Under the pieces are notes generated by a model. The model had not been told where the DNA came from. It was given only the letters and a program-made list of their open reading frames with translations, and did not search any database. A program made the position numbers and the translations under genes. Shown here piece by piece: positions 41,642 to 49,877 of a DNA stretch of 64,000 nucleotides (within the stretch, counting starts at the first letter, position 1; each line of letters starts with the position of its first letter). Source of the stretch: LMUY01 sp964247705 (GTDB lineage Bacteria; Pseudomonadota; Alphaproteobacteria; Acetobacterales; Acetobacteraceae); NCBI GenBank assembly GCA_964247705.1, contig CAXTVQ010000009.1:1-64000 (forward strand), written 5' to 3'.

Positions 41642-42913
41642 TCAGGCCTGCTTCGGCGCCGGCCCCCGCGTCGTGTCCAGCCCCTCCACCACCGGCAGCT
41701 TCACCACGCTGCCGCCCTCGGCCGCCTGGTAGATCGCAGCGATCAGCTTCTGGTCCTGCAGCCCTTCCTCGCCCGGCGTGTGCGGCTCCACCCCTGCGCG
41801 CAACGCCTCCGCGAAGTGGTCCATCTCCCGGGCGAACTGGTTGTGGGGGGCGAACTGCGCCCGGTCCACCGCATTGGCCTTGCCCACGATGTGCCCCGTC
41901 TGCATCGCGATGTCCGAGTAGCCGAACGCCGGGTCGAGCCCCATCCAGACCTGCGGCATCTGCACCCGCAGCCAGCGGCTCTCGTGGAAGGAGTAGCCGG
42001 TCGAGCAGTTCGCCATCGCACCGGACGGGAAGTGTAGTTGGAAGGCGACGACGTCCTCGACTTGCTTGAACCGGTCGTCGTTCTTGGGCCGGGTCAGGCT
42101 GGCGCGCACCTCCACCGGCTCCTCCCCGGTGATGTAGCGGGTGGCGTTGAGGCAATAAAGGCCCACGTCCGGCAGCGATCCGCCGCCGGCCATGGCAAGG
42201 TCGTGCCGCCACTGGCCGTTATCGGCGTTGTTCTGGCCGTTCACCGCCTCGATCAGCTTCACCGGGCCGTGCTGGCCGCTGCGCACGGCCTCGATCAGGG
42301 CGCGGTGGTGCGGCTCGTACTGGCACCGGTAGGCGATCATCAGCTTGCGGCCGGCCTGCTTGCACGCGTCCACCATGTGCTGGGCGTCCACGACCGAGGT
42401 GGCCATCGGCTTCTCGCACAGCACGTGCTTGCCCGCCTGCGCCGCCCGTACGGTGTATTCGGCGTGCATCGCGTTCGGCAGCACGATGTAGACGATGTCG
42501 ACGTCCGGGTTGTCCTTCAGCGCGTCGAAATTGGCGTAGTCGTAGAGGTTGGCCTCCTTCACCCCGTACTGGGCGGCGACCGCGCGCGCCTTGTCCCGCT
42601 CGCCGCTGACCAGGGCGGTCACCTTCACATGCTGCGCCTGGCCGAACCCGGGCAGGATCTGCAGCAGCGAGAGGTGCCCCAGGCCCACCACGGCCACGCC
42701 CAGGCGGCGCGGGAACGGGTCGAGGTTCTCGACGCTGCCTTCGACCTCGGTGGGGGCCATCAGGCGCGGCAGCGTGACATCGGTGCCGGTGGTGGCGCCG
42801 AGCAGGGCAGCCGGCTCGTCGGCCGGCGCAGCCTGGGCGGCCCCGGTGGCGGCGGCGGCAACGACCCCGGCGGAGGTGCCGAGCAAGGCGCGGCGGGAAA
42901 ACGGTGGCAGCAT
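41642..42913 (-). CDS. Glucose-fructose oxidoreductase-like Gfo/Idh/MocA enzyme, Tat-exported
   Basis: A 423-residue Gfo/Idh/MocA oxidoreductase. A twin-arginine signal (FSRRALLGTSAGVVAAAATG) precedes a linker and the NADP fold (RLGVAVVGLGHLSLLQILPG). LYDYANFDALKDNPDVDIVY, VLPNAMHAEYTVRAAQAGKH, the EKP motif CEKPMATSVVDAQ, MIAYRCQYEPHHRALI and GLYCLNATRYITGEEPVEVR closely follow periplasmic glucose-fructose oxidoreductase of Zymomonas, which keeps NADP tightly bound and makes sorbitol and gluconolactone. Sugar specificity here is inferred. It is divergent from the hydrolase gene. Confidence 0.85.
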   Translation of the reverse strand: MLPPFSRRALLGTSAGVVAAAATGAAQAAPADEPAALLGATTGTDVTLPRLMAPTEVEGSVENLDPFPRRLGVAVVGLGHLSLLQILPGFGQAQHVKVTALVSGERDKARAVAAQYGVKEANLYDYANFDALKDNPDVDIVYIVLPNAMHAEYTVRAAQAGKHVLCEKPMATSVVDAQHMVDACKQAGRKLMIAYRCQYEPHHRALIEAVRSGQHGPVKLIEAVNGQNNADNGQWRHDLAMAGGGSLPDVGLYCLNATRYITGEEPVEVRASLTRPKNDDRFKQVEDVVAFQLHFPSGAMANCSTGYSFHESRWLRVQMPQVWMGLDPAFGYSDIAMQTGHIVGKANAVDRAQFAPHNQFAREMDHFAEALRAGVEPHTPGEEGLQDQKLIAAIYQAAEGGSVVKLPVVEGLDTTRGPAPKQA

Positions 42914-42992
42914 GGGACGAACTCCTTGAGCTTGGCCATGGGAACGCTGGCCCGCCCCGGGGTTTCAGTCGGGGCAGCTTCAGGAGATAGCG

Positions 42993-43865
42993 ATGCAGCA
43001 CGATACGGTTCAGGCAGCGGGTGCTTCGTTCCACGTGGCGACCGAGGGCTCGGGCCCGCCGCTCCTGCTGCTGCACGGCTGGCCGGAGTTCTGGCTTACG
43101 TGGGAGCCGGTGATGACGCGGCTGGCCGACCGCTTCACCCTGATCGCGCCCGACCTGCGCGGCTTCGGGCAGAGCGACAAGCCGGCCGGCGAACCCAACG
43201 CCGAGCGATGGGGCGCCGACGACCACGCGGGCGACCTGCTGGCCCTGCTGGACGCGATGGGGATCGGCCGGGTGGGCGTAGTGGGCCACGACGTCGGCGG
43301 GGGCGTGATGCTGCCCCTGGCCCGGCGCGCGCCGGAGCGGTTCAGCGGGTTGTTCTTCTTCGACTTCGGCTATCCCGGCATCGGCCGCCGCATGGGCACG
43401 CCGGACCGGCTGAACGAGATCTGGTACCAGTCCTTCCACCAAATGGCGTTCGCGCCTGCCTTGGTGGGCGCCTCGCGGGAGACCTGCGCCGCCTATATCG
43501 GCCATTTCCTGCGCCACTGGTCCCACCGCAAGGACGCGTTCGACCCGGTGATGGAGGCGTGGACCGACAACTTCATGGCGCCCGGCAACCTCACCGGCGG
43601 GTTCGCCTACTACCGCGCCGCCCACGCCGGCCGGATCGCCATCATGACGGAGCAGACGCCGGCGCTGCCGCCGATCACCCTGCCGACCTGCGTGCGCTGG
43701 GCCGAGCACGACGCGATCTTCCCGTTCGCCTGGACGGACCGGCTGGGCGAGACGTTCTCCGACCTGGACCTGGCGATGTTCGCGGGGGTCGGCCACTTCC
43801 CCCACCGGGAGGACCCGGACCGCGCCGCGGCGGAGATCGCCGGGTTCTTCGGGCGGGTCACTTAG
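42993..43865 (+). CDS. Epoxide hydrolase/haloacid dehalogenase-type alpha/beta hydrolase
   Basis: A 290-residue cytoplasmic alpha/beta-hydrolase. LLLLHGWPEFWLTWEPVMTR gives the oxyanion HGWP motif, LIAPDLRGFGQSDKPAGEPN follows, and the nucleophile is Asp in VVGHDVGGGVMLPLARR, with His in AGVGHFPHREDPDRAA. An Asp nucleophile points to epoxide hydrolase or haloalkane/fluoroacetate dehalogenase chemistry rather than esterase. Natural substrate unknown. It is divergent from the GFOR-like gene and converges with the DUF4166 gene. Confidence 0.85.
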   Translation: MQHDTVQAAGASFHVATEGSGPPLLLLHGWPEFWLTWEPVMTRLADRFTLIAPDLRGFGQSDKPAGEPNAERWGADDHAGDLLALLDAMGIGRVGVVGHDVGGGVMLPLARRAPERFSGLFFFDFGYPGIGRRMGTPDRLNEIWYQSFHQMAFAPALVGASRETCAAYIGHFLRHWSHRKDAFDPVMEAWTDNFMAPGNLTGGFAYYRAAHAGRIAIMTEQTPALPPITLPTCVRWAEHDAIFPFAWTDRLGETFSDLDLAMFAGVGHFPHREDPDRAAAEIAGFFGRVT

Positions 43866-43941
43866 TAGCCCACGGTCCAAGCTGTAATAGCCATGCTCGT
43901 GGTGCCGATTGGCAGCCAAGCCGCCATCTGGATCGAACGTC

Positions 43942-45624
43942 TCAGAGCGGGGTCAGCCATCCCCGGTAGCGGACGACCCGGCCCATCCGCAGCGGCAACC
44001 GCAACGCCACGTCGAAGCAGAACCGCCCCGCCTCGTCCACGCTCTCCGACGCACTCGAAATCGGCGCCAAGAAGCGCGGCAATCGCAACGGCCCCAAGCG
44101 CCAGCCGCGGATCGGCATGCCCGTGACACCCCCGCGGTCGGTGCGCAGATCGAGGTCGAAGCTGAACGGGCCGAAGCGCTCGCGCACCCGGCCGGGCCGC
44201 GCCGAAGCGGACAGCTCGCTGCGGAACCGTCGTCGTCCGAACTGACGGAGCCAATGCTCCCGCGCGTCTCGCGGCGTGAAGCTGACCGTCACCTCCACCG
44301 ACTCGGCCGGCGGCGGAAAACCGAACAGCCGGGCCACGATGCGGGCGACCCCCGTGTCCGGCCCCTCCACCCGCGCCAGCCCCCGGGCGCGCAGGCCCCA
44401 GCCGGGCTGGTGCATGCGCTGAACGGCTTGCGGCAACTCGGCGAAACGGGCGCCCAACACGCGCTGATACAGGCTGGCCGGCGGCCGGGTCACCTCGGAG
44501 CGCGACGTGATCCGCAAGCCCGCGAACTCCGCCTCGATCTGGCTCAGGGTGAGCACGCCGGCGCACACCCTGGCGCCCGGCGGCACGGCGCCGGCGGCGA
44601 TCCGGCGCAAGGCGGCCAGCGCCGGCAGCGTCGGGACAGAAGGGCCGTCGCCGTCCTCCGCCACCAAGGACCACTCGCCGCGAACAGGCCGCCCGGCGCC
44701 GTCCGTGCCGGTCGCGAGCACCGTCATGCCGCCGCGGTCGGTGCCGAATGGCGCGAACAGCACGGCCAGCAGCCGGAACGGCCGGGCCAGCGGGGCGAGC
44801 GAGGTCAGCCAGCCGCCGCGCACCGGCAGGCTTGCCAGCAGCAGGCCCCAATGCAGCACCCCCAGCTCCAACCCGGCGCGGAACACGGCCGAGCGGCGGA
44901 CGGCGAAGCGCTGCGGCACGATATCCAGGTCCGGCGTCTCGCTCAGAGACAGGGTGCGTCGGCCCAGCCCCGGCATCTCGCGCCGCACCGTCATGCCCCA
45001 GCCGGGCCGCACTCCCCACATTCCGCCATCGAACACCCGCACCGGACGGCCGGCATAGCTCAGGATCGAGCGCATCACGGACAGCCCCCGCGGCGCACGG
45101 TTGCCGGGCGAGATCGCAACCTCCACGTCCTCCACGCCCGACCAACCCTGTGTCAGCGCGTCCAGCGCGGCGTTGGACAAAGCGGGCGTGGTGCTGGCGC
45201 CGGTCAGCGCCACCACGCCCGCCTGCTTCGCCGCCGCATCCAGGGCCGCGAACCCGGCCACGTAGTCCCGCGCGTCCGCCAGGTCGATGAAGTGCAAACC
45301 GGCCGCGATCGCCGCCCGGGCAAGCTGGTAGCTGGCGCCTTGATAGGGCCCGGCCGCGTCCACCACGGCGAACGCACCGCACCCGGCGAGGTCGGCCGCG
45401 GTGGCGGTCTGCGCGTCCAGCTTGAGCCGGGTCAGGCGCGGGTGGGCCGGCAGCGCGTCCAGCCGGGCCTGGCTGCGGCCGGCGGCGACCACGGCGAACG
45501 GGGTCGCCTCCAGCAGCCGCCGCACCAGGCGGGACCCGAACACGCCCGCGGCGCCCACCACCAGCACGCGCGCCGGGTCACCCGGCAACGGCAGAGCGAC
45601 CCCGCCGCAGGATCGGTTGCTCAA
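43942..45624 (-). CDS. Saccharopine-dehydrogenase-like NADP domain fused to DUF4166
   Basis: A protein of up to 560 residues. The N-terminus (ARVLVVGAAGVFGSRLVRRL, AGPYQGASYQLARAAIAAGL then HFIDLADARDYVAGF) is a saccharopine-dehydrogenase-like Rossmann domain; the C-terminal 190 residues (LGARFAELPQAVQRMHQPGW; REHWLRQFGRRRFRSEL) match the DUF4166 layout. Function unknown; relatives are proposed to act on lipids or envelope molecules. The first possible start is TTG, overlapping the acyltransferase by 47 bp; a GTG at the Rossmann strand (VLVVGAAG) is a real alternative, about 20 codons in. It is the last gene of the glycan operon. Confidence 0.75.
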   Translation of the reverse strand: MSNRSCGGVALPLPGDPARVLVVGAAGVFGSRLVRRLLEATPFAVVAAGRSQARLDALPAHPRLTRLKLDAQTATAADLAGCGAFAVVDAAGPYQGASYQLARAAIAAGLHFIDLADARDYVAGFAALDAAAKQAGVVALTGASTTPALSNAALDALTQGWSGVEDVEVAISPGNRAPRGLSVMRSILSYAGRPVRVFDGGMWGVRPGWGMTVRREMPGLGRRTLSLSETPDLDIVPQRFAVRRSAVFRAGLELGVLHWGLLLASLPVRGGWLTSLAPLARPFRLLAVLFAPFGTDRGGMTVLATGTDGAGRPVRGEWSLVAEDGDGPSVPTLPALAALRRIAAGAVPPGARVCAGVLTLSQIEAEFAGLRITSRSEVTRPPASLYQRVLGARFAELPQAVQRMHQPGWGLRARGLARVEGPDTGVARIVARLFGFPPPAESVEVTVSFTPRDAREHWLRQFGRRRFRSELSASARPGRVRERFGPFSFDLDLRTDRGGVTGMPIRGWRLGPLRLPRFLAPISSASESVDEAGRFCFDVALRLPLRMGRVVRYRGWLTPL

Positions 45625-46591
45625 CCAGCAGGTGCAGCCCGACCGCGATCAGCAGGCAGGCGAGCATCGTGACGGCAAGGTACAGCGGCACGCTCACCAG
45701 ATGCAGCCGCGCCATCAGGATCTGGACCGCCCGCATCGGGAACGGGTGAACGAGATAGAGCGCATAGGACGCATCCCCCAGCAGCACCAGCCAGCGCGGC
45801 AGGGTGTTCCACGACAGCGCGCAGAACACCAGCAGCGCCGCCGGCACGCCGCGGACGACGGCCCTGGCCCCATCCGGCGCCTGCACGGCCAGGCCGAGGC
45901 TGGCCAGCAGCAGCACGGGCCCGATCCACCCCGCCCGCCAGCCGCGCCGGGCCGCCATCGCGACCAGGATGCCGAGCGCAAACTCCGCCACGATCGGGTC
46001 CGTCCAGAACGCGAGGGGCACGCTGGCGAAGGGCGCGGCCCGTCCGGCCAGCACCAGGACGGCGAGAGCCGCGACCAGAACGGGCAGAGCCAGACGGCGC
46101 GGCAGCGGCAGGGCGCAGGCCATCAGGGCGTAGAACAGCATCTCGTATTCCAGCGTCCAGCCCAGCCGCAGCACCGGCTGCACGAACCCGTCCATCCGCC
46201 GCCACGGCACGAAGGCGAAGGATGCGGCGACATAGCCCCAACCGTCGCGCAGCCCGTCGCTGACCGCCCCCGGCGCGGCCAACGCAACCGCCACCGTCGC
46301 CATCGAGAGTATCCAGTAGAGCGGCACGATGCGCAGCAGCCGGCGCCAGATGAACGGTGCAACGGACCGGATGTGGCCGAATGCGTCCCAGGACGCCCAG
46401 ACCATCACGAAGCCGGAGATGACGAAGAACAGATCCACCCCCGCTTCGAGCGGCACGGCGTCGATCCAGCGGTAAGGCGACTGGCCCGGCGTGCCCGCGA
46501 AAGCACCGGACTCGTCGGCGATGTGCAGGAAGGCGACGGCGGCGGCGGCGAGGGCGCGCAGGCCCTGGATGCCGTCGAAACCCCGCTTCAT
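45578..46591 (-). CDS. OafA/YrhL-type membrane acyltransferase
   Basis: A 337-residue acyltransferase-3 family protein with about ten membrane helices. The N-terminus FDGIQGLRALAAAAVAFLHI carries the conserved His on the first helix; VDLFFVISGFVMVW and RRLLRIVPLYWILSMATVAV are family signatures, and LGDASYALYLVHPFPMRAVQ is the C-terminal landmark. These enzymes O-acetylate or succinylate sugars in the inner membrane. It overlaps the upstream glycosyltransferase by ATGA, which ties it to surface glycan modification. Confidence 0.88.
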   Translation of the reverse strand: MKRGFDGIQGLRALAAAAVAFLHIADESGAFAGTPGQSPYRWIDAVPLEAGVDLFFVISGFVMVWASWDAFGHIRSVAPFIWRRLLRIVPLYWILSMATVAVALAAPGAVSDGLRDGWGYVAASFAFVPWRRMDGFVQPVLRLGWTLEYEMLFYALMACALPLPRRLALPVLVAALAVLVLAGRAAPFASVPLAFWTDPIVAEFALGILVAMAARRGWRAGWIGPVLLLASLGLAVQAPDGARAVVRGVPAALLVFCALSWNTLPRWLVLLGDASYALYLVHPFPMRAVQILMARLHLVSVPLYLAVTMLACLLIAVGLHLLVEQPILRRGRSAVAG

Positions 46592-47673
46592 ACCCTGTGA
46601 AGGATTGGGCGCAGCAAACGGTCCACGATCACGGCGCGCATCGTATAGGTGTGCTCCGCCAATACCCGGCGCAAAGCGGCCTGGCCGATCTGGCGGGCGC
46701 GCCCGGGGGTGAGTTCGGCCAAGTGGCGGGCGACGTCCGCCCCGTCCCGCGCGACCAGGATTTCCGCGTCGGGTTGCAGGAACAGCTCGATCCCTTCCCA
46801 CGCGTCGGTAATCAGGCACGCCCCGGCGCCGGCCGCTTCGAACACGCGGGTGGCGGGGGAGAACCCGACCGCCGCCATGCTGTCCCGCGCCACATTGAGC
46901 ACCGCGAGCGGCGTGCAGTTGAACGCGTTGTGGTCCGCGGTGGGCGTGTGGCCGATGCGGCGGACGTTGGGCGGCATCGGTTTGTCGTCCCAGCCGAGGC
47001 CGCCGAGCAGGAAGCGGCGGTCGGGCAAACTGGCGGCGGGCTGGAGGAAGAATGCCTCCACCCGGGCCTCGCGGTCCGGCAGGCGATTGGCCAGGAAGCC
47101 GAGACCCGCTTCGAACCGCGGGTCGGACGGCACGGGATGGTGCGTCGCCGGGTCGAGCGCGTTGTAGATGGGTGTGCAGGCGCGGGCGCCGAGCGCGGTG
47201 TAGGCGGCGACCACGGGCGGGCCGCCGCCATAGGTCAGCACCATGTCGAGCAGCGGCAGCGCTTGGCGGAGCGGGCAGGCCGGGTCCGGCGTGATGGCGG
47301 CGAGCGTGGCGGGCGCGTCCACGTCCCAAAACACTTTCAGGGCGTTTGGGCGGGCATGGGCCGTGATGCCGGCGATCAGCTCGTCGTCGAACACGCCGAC
47401 GCCGCTGGCCTTGACCACCACATCCGCTTGGTTCGCCCGAGCCAGGACGCTGGCCAGGCCGTCCGCGGTGGCGGGGTAGACGACCGAGCGCGCATAGGGT
47501 GGCGGGTCGATGTCGCGGTGGCTCTGCCGGTCGAACGCGTCCGGCTCGTAGAAGGTGATGTCCCACCCGAGCGGGTGGAGGGCGGCAAGGATCCCACGGT
47601 AGTAGGTGGCGGCGCCGTTCCAGTAGGAGGACAGCAGGGAGGAGCCGTAGAAGGCGAGGCTTTTGCGGGTCAT
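46588..47673 (-). CDS. CgeB-like glycosyltransferase
   Basis: A 361-residue glycosyltransferase resembling the CgeB/GT1-2 group. The N-terminus (KSLAFYGSSLLSSYWNGAAT, YYRGILAALHPLGWDITFYE) forms the first Rossmann half; the C-terminal donor-binding half reads FSPATRVFEAAGAGACLITD followed by AWEGIELFLQPDAEILVARD. Sugar donor and acceptor unknown. ATGA overlaps join it to the acyltransferase and to the second CgeB-like gene. Confidence 0.82.
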   Translation of the reverse strand: MTRKSLAFYGSSLLSSYWNGAATYYRGILAALHPLGWDITFYEPDAFDRQSHRDIDPPPYARSVVYPATADGLASVLARANQADVVVKASGVGVFDDELIAGITAHARPNALKVFWDVDAPATLAAITPDPACPLRQALPLLDMVLTYGGGPPVVAAYTALGARACTPIYNALDPATHHPVPSDPRFEAGLGFLANRLPDREARVEAFFLQPAASLPDRRFLLGGLGWDDKPMPPNVRRIGHTPTADHNAFNCTPLAVLNVARDSMAAVGFSPATRVFEAAGAGACLITDAWEGIELFLQPDAEILVARDGADVARHLAELTPGRARQIGQAALRRVLAEHTYTMRAVIVDRLLRPILHRV

Positions 47674-48779
47674 GCTGCCTGTCCCCCTCTCCTCGAGGGG
47701 AGGGGGAGAAGGTTGCTTGCGATGGTGAGCAGTTCTTCGGCGCGATGGGCGCATGTGTGACGAGCGCGGATCGTGGCCAGGCCGCGTTCGGCCAGCGCCG
47801 TGGCGAACTCGGGTTCGTTCGTCAGCCTCCGCGCATGCCGCTCCACAGCCGCACCGTCCTCGGCGACCAGAAAATCCTCCCCGGGGGTGAACAGCCCCTC
47901 CGAGTCGTCCCAGGGCGCCGAGATCAGCGGTATGCCGCACGCCAGCGCCTCGAACACCCGGATGGTCGGGATGCCCGGCAGGTCCGTCACGTAGAACCGG
48001 CGCGGCACGTGCACGGTGAAGGCGTGGCGGGCGAAGGCGGCGGGGGCGGCGTGGTTCGCCAGCCAGCCGTGGTAGCGGGCGCCGTAGCGGTCCAGCATCG
48101 CCAGCGCCTCGGGCGGGTAGCGCACGCCGTGGATATCGAGCTGGATCCCGGCACGGTGCAACGGGGCGAGCAGGAACGCCTCCAATTCGGCCGTCCGCTC
48201 GCCGTCGCCCCAGTTGCCGATCCATACGGCGCCGTCGCGTGGGCCCGGGTCCAAGGGCGGGTGGAACAGGGCCGTGTCCGCCGCCTCGTGCCATACGAAC
48301 ACGCGCCCGTCCCAACCCCAGCGCCGGTAGACCGCGGCCAGCGTCTCGCCGAACGCCAGCACGGCGTCGTAGCCGGACAGGTCGAACGCCTGCATCGCCG
48401 CCGGGTCACTGACTGCGCGGTGGTGCGTATCGTGGAACAGCAGCAACCAGGGCGCCCCCGCCCGGCGCAGCGCCCCCAGCCGGGCGACGGTGGCCGGCAG
48501 AGTCCACTCGTGCACGATCACCACGTCGGCGCCCTCCACGCACGCGGCCGGGTCGTCCGAGCGGCGGCTGGCCAGTTCGGGGTAATGTGCGCGCCAGCCG
48601 TCCAGCGCCGCCAGCCCGGCGTCGGCGACCAGGTTGGCGCGGCTCCACGCTTCCTCCGGCTCGATCGCCGCCACCGTGTGACCGGACGCAGCCAGCGAAC
48701 GCAGCACGCCGCGGAGGAAGTGGGCGTTGCCGTGGTTCCAGCAGGACTCGAGCGAGTGGGTGAAATAGACGAACCGCAT
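47670..48779 (-). CDS. CgeB-like glycosyltransferase with repeat-encoded C-terminus
   Basis: A 369-residue glycosyltransferase of the same broad group as its neighbour (MRFVYFTHSLESCWNHGNAH, LPGIPTIRVFEALACGIPLI then SAPWDDSEGLFTPGEDFLVA). Its last residues (NLLPLPSRRGGQAA) are encoded by a copy of the GC-rich palindrome found in intergenic regions, yet the frame stays open to an ATGA overlap with the next gene. The repeat probably entered the 3' end and was tolerated. Its start shares one base with the stop of the GT4 gene. Confidence 0.82.
   Translation of the reverse strand: MRFVYFTHSLESCWNHGNAHFLRGVLRSLAASGHTVAAIEPEEAWSRANLVADAGLAALDGWRAHYPELASRRSDDPAACVEGADVVIVHEWTLPATVARLGALRRAGAPWLLLFHDTHHRAVSDPAAMQAFDLSGYDAVLAFGETLAAVYRRWGWDGRVFVWHEAADTALFHPPLDPGPRDGAVWIGNWGDGERTAELEAFLLAPLHRAGIQLDIHGVRYPPEALAMLDRYGARYHGWLANHAAPAAFARHAFTVHVPRRFYVTDLPGIPTIRVFEALACGIPLISAPWDDSEGLFTPGEDFLVAEDGAAVERHARRLTNEPEFATALAERGLATIRARHTCAHRAEELLTIASNLLPLPSRRGGQAA
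47683..47706. repeat. GC-rich palindromic element, copy 4, inside a coding sequence
   Basis: Arms CCCCCTCTCC and GGGGAGGGGG (one mismatch) around TCGA, within the last codons of the CgeB-like gene. All other copies here are intergenic. Confidence 0.7.
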
Positions 48780-49861
48780 CAGGCCGCCACGTGCGCCGCG
48801 ATCGTGCGTTCCAGGAAGGCAGCCGTCGCCTCCGCGCACGCATCGGCCGTGTAGCGGGCTGCCCGTGCCCGGGCCTGGGCGGCCCAGGGTTCGGGTGCGG
48901 CGACGGTCTCGGTCAGCGCATGCCGCCAGGCGGCGGGGTCGCGCGGCGGGACGAAGCGGGCGGCGCCATCCCACAATTCGCGGAACGTCGGAATGTCGGA
49001 CAGAACGAGCGCCATCCCCGCCTGCGCCGCCTCCAGCACCGCAAGGCCGAACGGCTCATACAACGAAGGGGCGGCGAACACGCTGGCGCTCGCCATGGCG
49101 CAGGCCATCCCCGCCTCATCCAGCGGGCCGAGCGGCGACACGTTGTAGAGGGGCACAGGCCACCACTCCGGGCCCTGCAGCGACCCGGCGGCGCGGACCT
49201 GGAACGGCATGCCTTCGGCCGCCTGATCGAGCACGGCGACGTTCTTGCCTTCGTCCCATAGCCGCCCGGCGGTGAGCACGGCCGGCTCCCGCATGGCCGA
49301 CGCCGGTTCACGGGGGAGGCGGCCGTTGTGGATGGCGACGACGTCGTTGAGGCCGTAGGTGGCGCGCACGGCGTCGGCAAAGGCGCGGGTTGGCGCGGCT
49401 ACGGCACCGGCGCAGCGCAAGCCCTCCGCTGCAGCGTCCACGCGCCATTGGTAGTCGGGGGGGATGAGGCCGTCGCGGACCGCGGCGAACCAGGTAGCAA
49501 GGCAGGAATGCACCATCACGGCAAGCGGCGTGAACCAGCGCTGACGGCCGACCAGGGCGGGGGCGTGAAGCAGCGCGACGTCGGCCTCCGACGCATAACG
49601 CTGCAGGCTCGCCGTGGCCGCCAGCAGCTCGTCACGGCTCTCGGCCAGCCAGTCGAGCGGCGCGCGCAGCCAATCAAGCCGGGCGAATGGCGCTATTTCG
49701 GCCCGCTGGACGGCGGAGGGGGGCGGTCCGACAACCACCACGATCGCCCGCCAACCCCGCACCGAGAGCGCACGGCATAGCTCGACGGTATAGCGCCACA
49801 CCCCTCCCACGGCGTCGGTCGATAACAGGACGCTTCTCCCGGTCGTTGCGGGCCGTGTCAC
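48779..49861 (-). CDS. GT4-type glycosyltransferase
   Basis: A 360-residue GT-B glycosyltransferase. SVLLSTDAVGGVWRYTVELC is the typical N-terminal glycine-rich start, VVAIHNGRLPREPASAMREP and LTAGRLWDEGKNVAVLDQAA the linker region, and PSLYEPFGLAVLEAAQAGMA then LVLSDIPTFRELWDG the GT4 E-x7-E donor site. It begins with GTG. It follows the radical SAM gene after 16 bp, the only non-overlapping junction in the operon. Confidence 0.87.
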   Translation of the reverse strand: MTRPATTGRSVLLSTDAVGGVWRYTVELCRALSVRGWRAIVVVVGPPPSAVQRAEIAPFARLDWLRAPLDWLAESRDELLAATASLQRYASEADVALLHAPALVGRQRWFTPLAVMVHSCLATWFAAVRDGLIPPDYQWRVDAAAEGLRCAGAVAAPTRAFADAVRATYGLNDVVAIHNGRLPREPASAMREPAVLTAGRLWDEGKNVAVLDQAAEGMPFQVRAAGSLQGPEWWPVPLYNVSPLGPLDEAGMACAMASASVFAAPSLYEPFGLAVLEAAQAGMALVLSDIPTFRELWDGAARFVPPRDPAAWRHALTETVAAPEPWAAQARARAARYTADACAEATAAFLERTIAAHVAA

Positions 49862-49877
49862 GCGCAGCCCGCGTCAC

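Noticed and set aside
43866..43941. A 21-codon minus-strand ORF between the dehalogenase-type hydrolase and DUF4166 genes
   Set aside because: No ribosome binding site, overlap or conservation evidence; too short to support.
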